From Desmodus rotundus (lineage: Eukaryota > Chordata > Mammalia > Chiroptera > Phyllostomidae), in the NCBI RefSeq assembly GCF_022682495.2, contig NC_071392.1, forward strand, positions 103,096,896 to 103,160,895: DNA of 64,000 nucleotides. The letters run 5' to 3'. Both the position numbers and the translations under genes were made by a program. The notes under the pieces were generated by a model that did not search any database, had not been told where the DNA came from, and worked only from the letters and a program-made list of their open reading frames with translations. Of the stretch, positions 20,491 through 30,985 are shown piece by piece. Each line of letters begins with the position of its first letter. Positions within the stretch are counted from its first letter, which is position 1.

Positions 20491-23285
20491 AATTTCATGC
20501 ATACGATGGAAGGAGGACCCAAGGACGAGGCATGCTGGGTCACTGGCCTGAGTGCCTGGGCATTTGGTGGCACCACTTGCTGAACAAGGGAACATTGAGT
20601 CTTCTGTTGGTTTGTTGGAAACTTGCCACATCTGAAAGCTTGAACAGCCCTGCCCACCGAGCAGCTGGGAGGCCTCCCGCAGGGCCATCTGGAACCGGAG
20701 CCTGAGCACGCAGGGACCCACGTGCCGGTCACCACGCACCAGGCCTCAGCCTGGGGATTGACCCCATCCAGAGGTGGAGGCACAGGGAGTCCAGCATCTG
20801 GCTGCAGGCTAGCCAGAGCCAAGCCCGAGATTCATGGAGGAAACTGAGGGGCCTGCGATGCTTCAAAGAGTGCCTTGAACACCACCATCCTCCGTGACCC
20901 CAAACCGCAGGAGGAGGAGTCTCCAGGCAGCGGGTTCTCACAGTTCTCTGTGGGACGGCCCTTTGGATTTGAGCACGGCTGTGTCCCAGCCCCAGCCTCC
21001 TCCATAAGCCCCTGCTAGAGACTGGGAAATAACTTTAACTGCCAAAAAAAATGTCAAGTTTCAAATGCTGGGCTTAATCTTCAAGGGCACATATTTCACT
21101 GGTCCAGCTGCTCTACTTCGCAGAAGACTCTGGGCCTTCAGGTTATACAGGGGGACTTTGTGTGCGCAATTTAGAGACAGAAAGAAAGGGGAAAGAAAAG
21201 CAAGCGGGGGGAGAGGCAAAGAAAAGCGAGCAGGAGCAGGAGGACTTTCAGCCTCCAAATGAGGAACGGAAGGTTCTCAGCTCTGTTCAGGTGTTCTGCT
21301 CACGGGGCACACCCATTCAGCCAGTCTTGCTTAAATTTCGGAGACGGAGTGCTGCTGCTGGATGTCAGATGTTGGGCAAAGAAACAGACTCCTCAGAAGC
21401 GAGCGTTGTCTACGTTCCCCCTTTGGGGACGTTGGTAACTTTCTCACACTGGCACCAGAATCTCCCTCCCTGGCAACAATACTTCCCGCAGTCTTTCCTG
21501 CAGAACAACACCTCAGGCCTGGCAGCCGCACTCGGTGCCACCGAGAAAGGCTCCGCACACATCGGGCTCCTCCCCACCTGCCCCAGGACCTCTGCGAAGG
21601 AAGAGCTGCTCTCAGCCCCACTCCCAGAGACTGGAGAACTTTCCTGGGTCGGACCCGCCCTTGGAGCAGGGACAGGAACGCAGCACCTCCCCGCCCACCA
21701 GCCCCTCTTTCCCCAAAGAGGCAACCTGAAGGAGCCGGCTGTTTCATATTCCGGGCAAACAGATGATTCGTTCCTGGTTGGTCTTGGCCTTCGGAGGACC
21801 CAACCTGGACCAACATAAAGGGTTCTCAAGGAGGGTGGGCCTGGCTTTCCTTGATAAGCCCACTGCTGGGTGGAGCCAGAGCAGGAAGCTGGCACAACGA
21901 AGTTCCCCCTGTCTCCCAGGTGAGACGCAGTGCTGATCCTGCTGGCTCCTCACTCCCGCCCCCAGCTGACCACAGCCCTGCACAGCCTCCTGCCAGGGGC
22001 AGAGAATGGGCGTTGCACACAGAGGTGCCTCTTTATCACAGCCACAGGCAGCCGGCCCTCCAGATGCCCTCCGCCGACATCCACGAGCGAAAGCCGGCCT
22101 GTGTGTGAGAATCTCAGGCCTCCTCGCCGTGGGACCTTCCCAGGCAACAAATAATCAAAACAAACAAACCAAAAAAGTGCATTATGTTCTGATGGTACAG
22201 GGTTTCTTTCACTGTTGCATTTACACAATTCCACAAAGCAGTGATCCGTCAACATTCATGTTAATCAAATTCCAGCGTCAGTGAAAAAATGATTTCTGCC
22301 CAGTGCTTGCCTTCCCCTTCTCTCAAGACAGCCCTGGTCCTTGTGACTTTGGCTTATGGACACCTCCGGTGGGAAAGATAGGAACGCGTGAAGGTCTTTT
22401 CTTCCCTAAGATACACGTGTTGTGATAGGCCTTGCAAAGATTCATTTGCACGTCCTGGCTAAAAGCAGATTTCATATACTAACAGCAGAAGATAGCAACT
22501 GATGGAAATTACTTATTTAGGGGCCATGGGGGAAGCAGATACGAATCGTTCTTTCCTTCTAAACAAATTGGTGTGTTGTGACAGCCCTAGTAGGAGGCCC
22601 AGAAGGAAGGGCATGAACATAACTCTACGACAGAAGGGAAGTCAGTTTTCTTAAGAAATATGTAAACAGTAAGTAAGAGAATACATAACAGAGTGTGTTT
22701 ATGGATTCGCAGTCTTGCCAAAACCAAAACAATCTTTAAGAAAATACTTAAAACGTCATGGGTAACCTTGAACAGATCGTGTTTCGGTGTCTTTAGCAGA
22801 CAATGGGGCCACCCAGGAGGTAACGCAGAGCCGAAGAAGGAGTACAAAGTTAAACTAGAGCTAGCGCTCCTTCTCCCTCCTAAGGAGAAGGGACACAGAG
22901 AAGGAAGTCTGGATCGAGCAACATTCATTTGAAGTTTCCAAACAATGTAAAATCTTAATTTCAATTACGTATCTTTTCTGCCAAACATGAATAATTACGC
23001 ACACCGCATTTCTTTTTTCTTTGTCTTTTGGGGAAAGATCAATGATAAAGAGGCAAGGAATTTCGGTCTTCCTTCAGCCCGAGTCTCCGTGTTTCTGCTG
23101 GATTTTCAGACCCAGGGGTTCGTCCGGGACCCCATGACCCAAAATGAGTCCTGCAGAAGTGAGAACAATGTTAACCTGAAAGCCCACAGCAGCCCCAACT
23201 GAAAGCGATGTTTTGATTTTGTCCTTGAGGTCTCATAGGCCAAGTCTGAAACTGTAGACTAGCCTCTCTCAGCACATGTCAGATC
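20491..23285. other. Unique sequence, no gene seen
   Basis: Contains the largest chance frame of the window (21162-21818, 218 codons) with antisense frames of 161 codons over the same bases. No domain, no consistent splice context and no repeat recognised. The GC-rich composition at 21300-22100 explains the open frames. Confidence 0.4.
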
Positions 23286-23600
23286 TTTTCTAGTTTGTCT
23301 CTGTGTTAATTGGGACTCTAGATTACAAGTGACAGAAATCACATCAATGGCTCAAAGAAATGGACCTGGTAGCATCTTTCCCCACCCCTGGCACACCTTC
23401 CCCTCTGTGGGCACCCTTCTCAGGCAGCCCCTTCCGCGAGCCCGGCTCCTGGAAGGCCAGGTTCACGCCTCAGCAACCCAGCAGAAACATGACTTTTGTG
23501 ACCCACAGTCTGGATGGAAGAATCGAGTCTCTTCACCTCCGACTAGGTCTTTGTCTCTGTGCCCAGTGGCCAAGAGGGCGGCGTGCTGACAGTTCACGCT
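23286..23600 (+). repeat. Possible ancient interspersed repeat, family uncertain
   Basis: 'GGGACTCTAGATTACAAGTGACAGAAATCACATCAATGGCTCAAAG' resembles the start of a common old mammalian repeat ('...gcaagtgacagaaaacccaactcaaa...'). The rest is too decayed to assign. Confidence 0.25.
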
Positions 23601-24515
23601 GGTGTGGAAGGTCCCCAGTCTCTGACGTCTAATGCAAGACGTGGCTCAGTGTAAGAGCTGTGTCTCAGGGAGGAAGGAACAAGCACTTCGTGTTCCTTAA
23701 TGCAGCAAAGCATCACGCTTTCTTCTGTACCTGAGTCTACCCAAGACCCCGCTAAGGTGTGCCTGGGAAGGAGGGGTGTGGCTCTCAGGTGGGGTAGAAG
23801 GCTCAGCAGGGGACAAGAGAGTGGACCTCTAGTCACAGACTCGCATCTTCGTAGAGGCTTGAAGAGCGCCCTAACAATGTACATTTTAAAGAAGTTGCAG
23901 TGTTTTTCCAGTAACACATTTAAAATCGATAAAAGTCACAGTACTTGGCCAAGAGGAACATGAATTAAGAATTCTTTGCTAGTTGAGACCTTTCACTTGT
24001 AGAATATGTGACATGAAATTTTCTTGATGGTGGAGGGCGAGGGCCTTGAGAAGAGCTGCCACCTGCTCTACCTGCTGAAGGACAGGTGAGGCGTCATGGA
24101 TCCCTAGTGGATAGCAGAGGGACTGATGCTCGAACAAAAGGGAGAGGGTGCTAAGCAGGCACACAGTAGAGTCTACACCAGCTCCCCAAACCTGTTACAA
24201 CTATTGCCTTCTTCTCCTTGCTCTTTGGCGCAGCCCTGAATCCACAGAGAGCTGGAGTGTTCCTTCAGGTAGTGGGGGGATACTTCATAAGGGAACCCAC
24301 AAACACACTGGGGGACGAGCGGGTCTGGATGTGTGCTCAGCGTTGACAGATGCAGGGGAATCAGGCAAGGTCTTCTGTCCCCAAGGATCCCACAGGACAA
24401 GGGGATAAACAGATGTATAACCTGAAAGTTACAATTTGATGAGTGATTAAAGGACAACCAGGAAGTTGTTTGAATACTTTAAGTGATAAAGATAAGCGTA
24501 CATTTATAGTAGATC
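23601..24515. other. Non-repetitive sequence, no gene seen
   Basis: 24260-24470 has a weak reverse L2 look ('CAAGGATCCCACAGGACAAGGGGATAAACAGATG'). Otherwise nothing supported. Confidence 0.35.
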
Positions 24516-24810
24516 TTGGATAGACTCAAAACTTTGCACAGTGAGGCCCCTGCCATCTTTCCAGTCTCATTTCACATCCCTACCCTTCACCCCCCAATTC
24601 TTAGAACTCCAGCCACTTTGGTCATCTTTAAGGTCTTGAATGTGACCAGTTCTGTTCTACCTCAGGGTCTTTGCACAGGCTGTTCCTTCCATCTGAAATA
24701 CCCTGTCGTCCACACCTTCAGTCAAGTAGCTCCTTCATCCTTCCAGGCCCAACGTAATCGTCACTTCCTCTAATAGACCTTCCCTGAGAACCCTGTCCAC
24801 AGTATACCCC
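24516..24810 (+). repeat. L2 LINE 3' region, plus orientation
   Basis: 'CCTCAGGGTCTTTGCACAGGCTGTTCCTTCCATCTGAAATACCCTG', then 'GTAGCTCCTTCATCCTTCCAGGCCCAACGTAATCGTCACTTCCTCTAATAGACCTTCCCTGAG', matches the L2 ORF2 end closely. Confidence 0.85.
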
Positions 24811-24847
24811 GCCCCCCAAGATTCTCCATCCCACTTCCTGTTTTTTT

Positions 24848-25030
24848 CATTCAACAAATTTTTGCGGCATGCCCCACCATAGCCAGGCATTTTTTCTAGG
24901 AGCCAAAGACAAAGCATGAAGCAAACGGGCAAACATTGCTGCCCTTGTGGAGCTTTTATTTTACTTAGGGGAAGAAAGGAGCACCCCAAATAAAAATTGT
25001 CAGAGGGCACTAGAGAGATAAACAGAGCAG
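24848..25030 (-). repeat. L2 LINE 3' end, minus orientation
   Basis: 'TTCATTCAACAAATTTTTGCGGCATGCCCCACCATAGCCAGGCATTTTTTCTAGGAGCCAAAGACAAAGCATGAAGC', then 'GCTGCCCTTGTGGAGCTTTTATTTTACTTAGGGG', is the reverse L2 terminus. It sits tail-to-tail with the plus L2 at 24516. Confidence 0.85.
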
Positions 25031-25876
25031 GAAGGAGAGAGAAGGGTCCTTGTCTCTGGCTCTGCCCCGGGGGAACCCAAGCAACAACACCGTTTATAGA
25101 TTCAACCTCAAAAGTATTGGGGACCTGACAGGCTTATAAGGTGCATGTGGGTTGGAGCCCATTCCTACTAGAATTTGTGACGGTCTCTGGAAACAAAAAG
25201 ACATTCACCCAAGGATATATTCTGACATAATCACTCGCTCTGTTTTTGTTCTTAGCACTACTTGGGTCTTCCAGTTTTATTTCTCTACCACTTAGCGGCT
25301 GTCTGCTTTCCCTGGACAGCACAATACACAGGAGAGCTTTGTAATAGCCTTTCAATTCTCCGTTTTACGATGAGAAAGAACGATGATGGACGCGTGAGTG
25401 TTAACAGAGGTGAAAGACGCCCCCTCTTCTGTTTTGGCTTCACGAATCCTGTGACAACGTGGAAGGGTCTGGACTGACTCAGCCTACACCGCATCTGAGT
25501 GGCCCAGTTCTTCTGAAAAAAATCCTCTAAGAATTTATATTTGTTTTCACTGCAGGTGGTTCGTTTTTCTCTCATCCACTTTGAATATATGAAATTCAGC
25601 ATATGTCAAACATAGCAATTCATTTCGAAGTATTCGCCATTAATGAGGGCCATTTCCAGGCTCCGTGTTTCTGCCCTTTGTTATTAGTAGCTTGCAGCAT
25701 TTTCCTAATAAAAAGTGCTTAGCGTACTTTAAACCTTCACTGATTTAGAAATCATGTCCAAGAAATTCACTAGTTGATTTGTTACCAGTATGTTGTCTTC
25801 ATTTGAAGTCTACTTTACAAAAGCATTTTCCTATATTTTCCAACTAGAATAATAGTTTTTCATTCAGATTGTAGCT
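25031..25876. other. Non-repetitive sequence, no gene seen
   Basis: AT-rich. A 105-codon minus frame (25285-25602) has no recognisable content. Confidence 0.4.
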
Positions 25877-25965
25877 GCAATGATGATGACAAAGGTGATG
25901 GTGATGTTGATGGTGGGGATGAAGGTGATGGTGATGTTGATGGTGTTGGTGGTGGTAGTGGTTTC
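25877..25965 (+). repeat. GAT/GGT-rich imperfect repeat with a 30-bp duplicated unit
   Basis: A 24-base segment (AAGGTGATGGTGATGTTGAT plus GGTG) occurs exactly at 25892-25915 and 25922-25945, a 30-bp period. It lies within a longer (GATGGT)n-like tract starting GATGATGATGAC and ending GGTGGTGGTAGTGG. Confidence 0.9.
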
Positions 25966-26689
25966 CCACACACTGGGAAGCATTGGTTGAAAATAGGAGG
26001 TATATTACCTGTCTGGTTAATTAGCTGATGGTTTACTAATACAAAATAGTCCTTCCATATTTTAATTCCCTAGTGCGTGTGCTTACAATTTTAACCTTAT
26101 TAAAGTATTCTTAGGTAAACACTTAAGAATCTAAGCTGAGAGCCTTAACCAGCCAGAAACGCTTGAATCCAGGCGGGTCCTGCCAACCCAACATCAAGGT
26201 CATGTCACCAGCGTGCGCTCTCCTTGAATGATGTTTCAGAAGGGGTTCTCACAGAGGTTTGCAGGAGAAGCCTTGTCTCAGCCTAAGGGGAACCATTGGT
26301 TCCTGAGTTGGGTCAACTGTAGAGCTTTTGGGAAGAAGTCCCTGCCTAAAGACACACCAGGTAGGTGAATCTCCTTCTAAAAAAATGGACACTTCTGTAT
26401 TTGCTCTGAGTAGGAACCAACTGCAAAGTAGCCCGCACATCATCAGTAGACTTCAGCTTTCACAAAAGCATCTCAAGATGGGCTCCCCCCATGGAGATTT
26501 GCTCCTGCCCTCTATGCAAGGGACCCCAGGACCTCTCTCGTCTAAAGCAGATCAGCCAAGGTCACAAGCCATCTCCACGAGCCAGGCCAGTGCCCAGTGA
26601 CCTGCTTCTATGTGGATGGGCCAGAGGAAGACATGGATGACGCGTTCGCTCACCTGGCAGCCACTGTACTCTCGTTTTCCTTTATTTTT
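25966..26689. other. Non-repetitive sequence, no gene seen
   Basis: A 90-codon plus frame (26328-26600) without recognisable content; nothing else supported. Confidence 0.4.
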
Positions 26690-26960
26690 CCTCCAAAATA
26701 AATAAGTAACCGACGTTCACCCATCATCTAAGGCAAGAATGAGACGGGTAAAGAAATGAATATATTAATCAGGCGCCAGTGGCAGACTTGCCACCTTCTT
26801 TCATTAGAGACTGTAATTTGGCTGCTGCGATTTTCAAAGTCAGTGAAACACTAAATAGCAGCGTGTCAGCTGGTATCAGATGGGTCCCTAAAATAACATT
26901 GCTGGGAATGGATCATTTGACAAAATATTCCTAAACAATTTTAAGCTACATAATGAGGTG
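26690..26960. promoter_or_regulatory. Candidate conserved non-coding element
   Basis: Repeat-free AT-rich block with retained CpGs and homeodomain-type cores: 'GTAACCGACGTTCACCCATCATC', 'GAATATATTAATCAGGCGCCAGTGGCAG', 'TTTCATTAGAGACTGTAATTTGGC' and 'GCGTGTCAGCTGG' (E-box). Inference from texture only. Confidence 0.28.
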
Positions 26961-27587
26961 GGGTGGATTTTTTTTACAGCAAACTTGGCAGAATTTTCCT
27001 CCAGCTTCCAACTTTCCAAATATGATTTCTTTTTCCAAAATGCTTTTAAAACTTGCTAAAATGAGCTTACTGCCTACCTCCCCCCTATGCTGAATTGTCT
27101 CTTTTACATTTTGCAGTTAATTTAAAACCTGAAATCGATGACTTCTTTAGTGCTGAGTCACTAGGATAGAAATGGCCACATTTTCAATTGCATGTGGGGA
27201 AACGGGAACTCTGGGACTGTCTGCGGGCAGCATTCAGCATGCTCCTTGAGAGACTAGAGATGATAAATTCTGCAGACCAGAGGAATCTCTGACGTTCCCC
27301 AAGAGTGGTCGTTCTCCTGTACTTTTTCCTGGCAATAAGAAAAGGGAGCTGGGGGAGGGGTAATCAAATATTTTCGTCTCTCCAGGTAGACCAAATGTGT
27401 TATGAATTCAACGTCTGATTCCTAGGGTCTTAGTGCCATCCATTATTCCTTGAACCCGAGAACAAAATATCCTCACTGAATTCTTGCTGACAGCTTGATT
27501 AATGACAGTAAGCATCAGGAAATGACAGGTCTGGGCGTAGACTGGGATGGCTGGGGGAGAAAAAGCCTTGATGTTATGAAAAATAAC
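26961..27587. other. Non-repetitive AT-rich sequence, no gene seen
   Basis: No open frame above 60 codons and no recognised repeat. Confidence 0.45.
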
Positions 27588-27962
27588 TATTACGGGCTGG
27601 ATTGTGTCCCCCCCAAAAATTCATGTTGCTCACCTAACCTTCGGTTCCCCAGAATGTGATTGTCATCGGAGACAGAGTCTCTAAAGAGGTAATTAAGGTT
27701 AAAGGAGGTCATTAGGGCGGGCCCTAATCAATACAACCGGGGTCCTTATATGAGATTAAGACAAGCCCAGAGGAGAGACCACATGAAGACCGAGGGAGAG
27801 ACGACCATCCACAACCCAAGGAGAAGGGCCTCTGAGAAAAGAGCCCCGCTGATGCCTTGACCTTGGACTTCTAGTCTCCAGAACTATGAGAAAATAAATT
27901 TCTGTCGTTCAAGCCACCCAGACCGTGGAACTTGGTTATGGTAGCCCTAGCAGACTAACACA
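27588..27962 (+). mobile_element. Complete MLT1-class solo LTR (ERVL-MaLR)
   Basis: The best-preserved MaLR LTR here, 375 bp. Start 'ATTACGGGCTGGATTGTGTCCCCCCCAAAAATTCATG', middle 'GTCTCTAAAGAGGTAATTAAGGTTAAAGGAGGTCATTAGGGCGGGCCCTAATC', end 'GAAAATAAATTTCTGTCGTTCAAGCCACCCAGACCGTGG...GCAGACTAACACA', including the LTR polyadenylation signal AATAAA. Flanks ATAAC (27583-27587) and ATAGC (27963-27967) form the 5-bp duplication with one change. No internal sequence. Confidence 0.85.
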
Positions 27963-27967
27963 ATAGC

Positions 27968-28879
27968 TACCTTGCCTTTAACTGAAGCTCTGTTCTCTGA
28001 AAGCTGACATTGTTTACATGTACGCAGCTTTTGAGTGAAATGTGACATGGTTTTACATCAATGTCAAGGATGAGAGACACTTGAACTTGAACTTCTATGC
28101 TATTTGCACCTGTCAAATGCATTGTTCCCAAAGAGATCCAAATGATTTATAATCTCTAAGAGTGAAAAAAGTAAGCGACCTGTTTATACTAATATTTGAA
28201 ATCCCCCTATTCCAACTCCCACCAAAAAAAGGGCATTTATATCATATCTCAAAAATTAAGTCATACAAGCAGAAATGTTAAGCCTCAGGAGATCTGTGGG
28301 CCAGCATATCTATTAGGCAGTCCACGCACAGGAAGCAAATACTATCAACATTTTCCTTTGTGTTGTATACACCTGGCAACCAGAGGGTGTGCGCTGACAA
28401 AATATTAATAAACAGAAAGGAGACCGTGTCCATGCCAAGCACAGTGCCAACTCACTGTCCCTCTGTCTCTGCTGTCCCCACTGCCCTGTTCACAAACCCC
28501 CAGCTCACCTGAAATCATCCCCCTCTGAGATCCCAGCTGCTTTCCCAGGCTCCCCAAAACATGCCCCTATGTACCCTGCCGGCCCCCTCTCCCATCAGGG
28601 TCCCGAAGCCTGGGTGAGGTCAGAAGGGACACTCTCATCTGCACTCCTGGCCAGCAGGTTGGGGCACAGGAGAGGCAGAAATGCACGAGGGGTGCTCAGG
28701 GGCAGATGGCTGAGCGGACTGTGATCGCAGCCCCATGTCACATCACCTCCAGCTGAAATTAGTGGTGATTTAATGAGTTGGGGTGTCCAGGCAAATGTCA
28801 CAACCTGTCAATGTTTCTCTGATGTCAACACTCCAGAGAGGGGGCTGCTGTCTTCCTGAAGTGGGTCACGAGAGTCAGC
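27968..28879. other. Non-repetitive sequence, no gene seen
   Basis: No supported feature. 28440-28620 is CT-rich on the plus strand. Confidence 0.4.
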
Positions 28880-29060
28880 CCAATCAGAGAGGACAGTGTT
28901 GGGCACCTCTCTCTCCATCCGCTCGGTTTTGATTGAATTATTAAGAGATGATTGTGCAGCAGAGAAGAGCAGGGAGGGGCCCCGAAGTCAGCCGAGCCCA
29001 AGGCCTGTTCAGAGAACTATTAGGCACTTACATCTCGGAGGTGATGGGCAGCGATTTCTC
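28880..29060. promoter_or_regulatory. Candidate conserved non-coding element
   Basis: 'GCTCGGTTTTGATTGAATTATTAAGAGATGATTGTGCAGC' (homeodomain-type TGATTGAATTATTA) and 'GGCACTTACATCTCGGAGGTGATGGGCAGCG' sit in repeat-free sequence. Function is inferred. Confidence 0.25.
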
Positions 29061-29678
29061 CTGCAGCTGACTCGGAGCCCTCCCTCCCCTGGGGAAGAGC
29101 ACGCCAGCCACCTTCTGCGCAGGGTGTGGCTGTGACTGCTCCATAGTCCTGCTGAAACCTGGGCCTGAGGGCCCGGGGGCCTGGGGGGCCTGTCAGGGGC
29201 CCTCCCCACAGATGGGGACAAGGACTGGCTCAACAGCAGGGTGGACATGAAGGCCATCAATGATTGTCAGTGCCCTGGTGGTCAGAAGGTCCCTGTGGCT
29301 GATCATCTGCCTGGCCTCGAGTGGGGCTCCTGAGTCAACCCCTGGAGCTCAGCCCCCACTCACCACCCGCTCCGTTTGGGGTCAGCTCAAGACCTCCCTT
29401 TTCTCTGTAGCTCGGTCTCCCTGTCAGCCAAATGGGTAGATTGACATCCACCCCTGGACTCTCTAGAGAACAGTGAGACGCCAGCAGTGGGATCCACGGA
29501 GGAAAATCATGGTGAAGTTGCAAAGTGTGGGGTCCCCAGAGCCCCGGCTACAATTCGTAGAGCCACATGGTGAGATCGCTTTTATTCATTCTAAAAATTA
29601 AACTCATTTATCATAGTGAATTGCTGAAGGAACAGCTGTTGTCTCTGCCTGCCCAGCTTCCAGCCACCACTTTTTTTC
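29061..29678. other. Non-repetitive sequence, no gene seen
   Basis: No supported feature. Confidence 0.4.
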
Positions 29679-29689
29679 CACATCATTCC

Positions 29690-29929
29690 AATTTTTCTTT
29701 TCTTTTCTTAAAGATTTATTTTATTCTCATTTGAGAGGGGAGGGAAAAGAGAGAGAGACAAAAAAAAACACCGATGTGAGATAGAAACATTGGGAGGTTG
29801 CCTCCTGCATGCACCCTGACTGGGGATCGAACATGCAACCTAGGCATGTGCCCTAAACTGGGAATCGAACCCGCAACCTTTTGGTTACCAGACAACACTC
29901 CAACCAACTGAGCCACACTGGCCAGGGTA
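29690..29929 (-). mobile_element. VES-type bat SINE, minus orientation
   Basis: Read on the minus strand: a tRNA-like head starting at the 'CTGGCCAGGG' complement (about 29919-29928), an anticodon-to-B-box region (GGTTGCGGGTTCGATTCCC), a second GTTCGATCCCC motif, the 'GGAGGCAACCTCCCAATGTTTC' block and a T-run side at 29691-29720 (the A-tail). Flanking repeats CACATCATTCC (29679-29689) and CACATTATTCC (29930-29940) are an 11-bp target duplication with one change. Confidence 0.9.
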
Positions 29930-29944
29930 CACATTATTCCACTT

Positions 29945-30190
29945 ATTCCTTGAAGAAACTTCTCTCTCTCTCCCCCGATTCCCAAACCTTATGGCAATTC
30001 CCAGTGCTGACCCCACTCTTAGAAGGCAAGTGACCCAGCCCTGGCCCAACAGGACACCGTATTTTTCTGCCATAGCTATTGGCTTGGGGTGGAATGTGAC
30101 CCAGCCTTGTCCTATGACCACTTGGCCTTAGAACAATGGAAAAAAGACCCTCTTTCTGATGGGCTGTGAGGCTGGTAGAAGATAACCCAG
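29945..30190 (+). repeat. Ancient repeat, left half, split by an MLT1-like insertion
   Basis: 'GCAAGTGACCCAGCCCTGGCCCAACAGG', 'GGAATGTGACCCAGCCTTGTCC' and 'CTTTCTGATGGGCTGTGAGGCTGG' show the 'gtgacccagc...ggccaat' opening of an old mammalian repeat I cannot name. The continuation of the same pattern appears at 30720. Confidence 0.4.
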
Positions 30191-30640
30191 GAGTTCCACT
30201 TCCTACTGATGCACAACAAATTACTCCAAACTGTAAGAGTTTAGAACAGCCATTTTACTCTCTCGTGGATTCTGTGTGGCAGGAGTTCAGACCAGACAGA
30301 GCCGGACCATTCGTCTCTGCAGCCCAACGTCTGATGCCTCAGCTAGGAAGACTTAACAGCTGGGAATGTCTCAACAGCTGGGGGCTGGAATCATCCAGAA
30401 GTGTCTTCATTCCGTGTGCTGGCTATCAGCTGGGACCTCAGTAGAGCCCGTCGCCCTTGACACCTCCATGTGGCTTCTCCGCAGATCTGGGCTTCCTGAC
30501 TATGTGTCAGCCACGGGACTGCAGGAAGTCTCACCAGTCCGGGGCTCCAAAGACCAGCGAGCCTGAGAACGAAGCAACAGCTGCATTGCCCTTTCTGACC
30601 CGGTCTCCGCATCATTCTCACCTCTGCCTAGGGATTTCCA
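30191..30640 (-). repeat. MLT1-like LTR fragment, minus orientation
   Basis: 'GATGCACAACAAATTACTCCAAACTGTAAGAGTTTAGAACAGCC' is the reverse of the MLT1-type end ('gttttaagccactaagtttggggtaatttgttacgcag'). 'ATTCTGTGTGGCAGGAGTTCAGACC' fits further inside. Distal parts are too diverged to align by eye. Confidence 0.45.
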
Positions 30641-30719
30641 GGTGGTCAGAAGACTGCTGGGATAGAAGGAGAGAGGATGCAGAGCCAGCTCTCCATGGCA
30701 GGAAAGTCAAGGTCCCATT

Positions 30720-30985
30720 AGAGATGAGCACAGGACAATGGGATATTGTTGTAGCCATCTTTGGAAGATGAACATTGCCACAGTGGTACTTTCAACAGGA
30801 AGTGCCTCCCTACTGATGAGGCCAACAGAGTGGAGAGCAGAACCACGATAGGAAGAGAGAAACTTGATTCTAATAGCATCCTGCCAGCACCTGGATCCAT
30901 CTATGTCTGAAGTCAGATGCTCTTGGACCTTTAAGTTACACATACCAACAAATTGCCTGCTTGCCTTAAGAGCTAGATTCCACTC
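30720..30985 (+). repeat. Ancient repeat, right half, continuing 29945-30190
   Basis: 'GTTGTAGCCATCTTTGGAAGATG', 'GTGGAGAGCAGAACCACGATAGGAAGAGAGAAACTTGATTC' and 'CAGCACCTGGATCCATCTATGTCTGAAGTCAG' then 'GGACCTTTAAGTTACACATACCAACAAATTGCC' continue the family order seen in the left half. Confidence 0.45.

Noticed and set aside
21162..21818. 218-codon plus-strand frame
   Set aside because: Opposed by two 161-codon minus frames, low-complexity charged start, no family or splice evidence.
29800..29929. tRNA gene
   Set aside because: The B-box and cloverleaf-like head belong to a VES SINE; the same pattern recurs with SINE body and A-tail at 445 and 54363.
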